Below are positions 5,903 to 6,785 of a DNA stretch of 6,785 bases, piece by piece. The DNA lies in contig JAMORD010000106.1 in assembly GCA_027063755.1 (NCBI GenBank), positions 1-6,785 on the forward strand, given 5' to 3'. Position 1 is the stretch's first letter; every line of letters starts with the position of its first letter. Position numbers and translations under genes: made by a program. This stretch comes from a bacterium (GTDB lineage: Bacteria > Coprothermobacterota > Coprothermobacteria > Coprothermobacterales > JAADFF01). The notes under the pieces are model-generated. The model searched no databases, had not been told where the DNA came from, and saw only the letters and a list, made by a program, of their open reading frames with translations.

Positions 5903-6785
5903 AGAAACTTTTCCAAGTAGCCTTAGTATTCACACTCATGTTTACTCTTACACTGTCATTTGCATCGTGTGGTTCTTCCGCAAAACAAACTGACACAGCC
6001 ATCAATACCCCAAGTAGCACAATAGCAAACACCAACAACCTAACAGGAGAGCTTATAACAGGTGAGATTACCGTATTTCACGCAGGCTCCTTGTCCGTTC
6101 CGTTTAAGGCTATTGCCGACGCATTTCAGAAAGAGTATCCCGGTGTCACAGTAAAACTTTCCGCAGGTGGTAGCAAGGGGCTCGCCCAGAAGATTATTAC
6201 TTTAAGTGAGCAAGGACAACCTGTTCCTGACATCTACGCATCTGCTGACTATTCTCTTATAGACAGCCTTATTATTCCCCAGAAACTGGCCAACTTCAAT
6301 GTGCTTTTTGCCAAAAACTCCATTGTCATAGCATACACAGACAAGAGCAAATATGCCGATGAAATCAATGCCGATAACTGGTATGAAATACTCTCTCGTC
6401 CAGATATTAGAATGGGTCGTTCTGACCCTGAGCTTGATCCCTGTGGATACAGAAGCGTGCTTGTTATGGAGCTCGCCGAAAAATACTATAAAAAACCGGG
6501 GCTTTATAAAACTCTGAAAGACCATGCTGGAACAGTTATTAGACCTAAAGAGGTAGACCTTGTGGCAGACCTGGAAACAGGCAACATTGACTATTTTTGG
6601 ATATATGAATCTGTGGCCAGACAGCACCACTTCAAATACATCACACTACCTGAGCAGATTAACTTGTCATCTATCCAATATGCAGACTTTTACAAGACAG
6701 CAAGCATAACCCTAACAAAACCTGATGGAAGCAAATACACCGTATATGGTAAACCCATTGTCTATGGTATTACACTTATAAACGG
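5899..6785 (+). CDS. wtpA: Tungstate/molybdate-binding lipoprotein WtpA (3' end cut by window)
   Basis: This is the extracytoplasmic oxyanion-binding subunit that delivers substrate to the permease. The ATG overlaps the ATPase stop (ATGA). The first 295 residues are in the window. A lipoprotein-type signal comes first: MKK, hydrophobic 4-22, then FASC with the probable lipidated Cys24 (Phe at -3 is less usual than Leu), followed by a Ser/Thr/Asn linker to about 55. The mature domain opens with VFHAGSLSVPF (59-69) and continues AGGSKGLAQKI (89-99), ASADYSLI (114-121), AYTDKSKYADEINADNWYEI (145-164), LSRPDIRMG (165-173), LDPCGYRS (179-186) and FWIYESVA (233-240). These match the archaeal-type WtpA/ModA subfamily closely as I recall it. 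That group binds tungstate and molybdate in six-coordinate form using carboxylates; Asp180 and Glu237 are candidate ligands. Only the C-terminal part is missing. Confidence 0.92.
   Translation, partial: MKKLFQVALVFTLMFTLTLSFASCGSSAKQTDTAINTPSSTIANTNNLTGELITGEITVFHAGSLSVPFKAIADAFQKEYPGVTVKLSAGGSKGLAQKIITLSEQGQPVPDIYASADYSLIDSLIIPQKLANFNVLFAKNSIVIAYTDKSKYADEINADNWYEILSRPDIRMGRSDPELDPCGYRSVLVMELAEKYYKKPGLYKTLKDHAGTVIRPKEVDLVADLETGNIDYFWIYESVARQHHFKYITLPEQINLSSIQYADFYKTASITLTKPDGSKYTVYGKPIVYGITLIN

Noticed and set aside
6202-6630. Minus-strand 142-codon open frame.
   Set aside because: It lies wholly inside the WtpA-like coding sequence, has no SD or family resemblance, and is a shadow frame.

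Overview
The window looks like chromosomal DNA from a bacterium of low-to-moderate G+C. Ile is often ATA and Arg often AGA. Several genes have good Shine-Dalgarno (SD) sequences, one binding protein has a lipoprotein-type signal, and a structured leader RNA of a bacterial riboswitch type precedes the transport operon. I cannot name the phylum. An anaerobe that uses molybdenum or tungsten enzymes would fit. No insertion sequence, CRISPR array, tRNA or rRNA was seen.

Left part (1-1704, + strand): the last 39 codons of an amidohydrolase-type enzyme, followed 6 nt later by a 525-residue Asn-rich protein of unknown function with one N-terminal membrane anchor. Its stop codon lies inside a 12-bp perfect hairpin that also holds the stop codon of the convergent minus-strand operon, so this is a shared bidirectional terminator.

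Middle part (3974 down to 1719, - strand): a tight three-gene operon. In transcription order it encodes a 349-residue protein of unknown function very rich in Tyr and Trp, a GNAT N-acetyltransferase, and a winged-helix DNA-binding protein with a helical C-terminal domain. The genes overlap or lie a few bases apart, so they are probably co-expressed. No established system with this composition is recognised.

Right part (about 4000 to the end, + strand): a divergent operon for tungstate/molybdate uptake. An extended -10 promoter places the transcript start at the base of a folded leader (about 4013-4152), best explained as a molybdenum/tungsten cofactor (Moco/Tuco) riboswitch. The leader is followed by a translation-control region in which a GCCCCT segment can pair with the SD of the first gene. 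Then come the permease (wtpB-like), the ATPase (wtpC-like) and a WtpA-type binding lipoprotein cut by the window edge. The likely logic is that the cell senses finished cofactor through the RNA and adjusts import of the oxyanion needed to make it. The gene order is permease-ATPase-binding protein, with the binding protein last.
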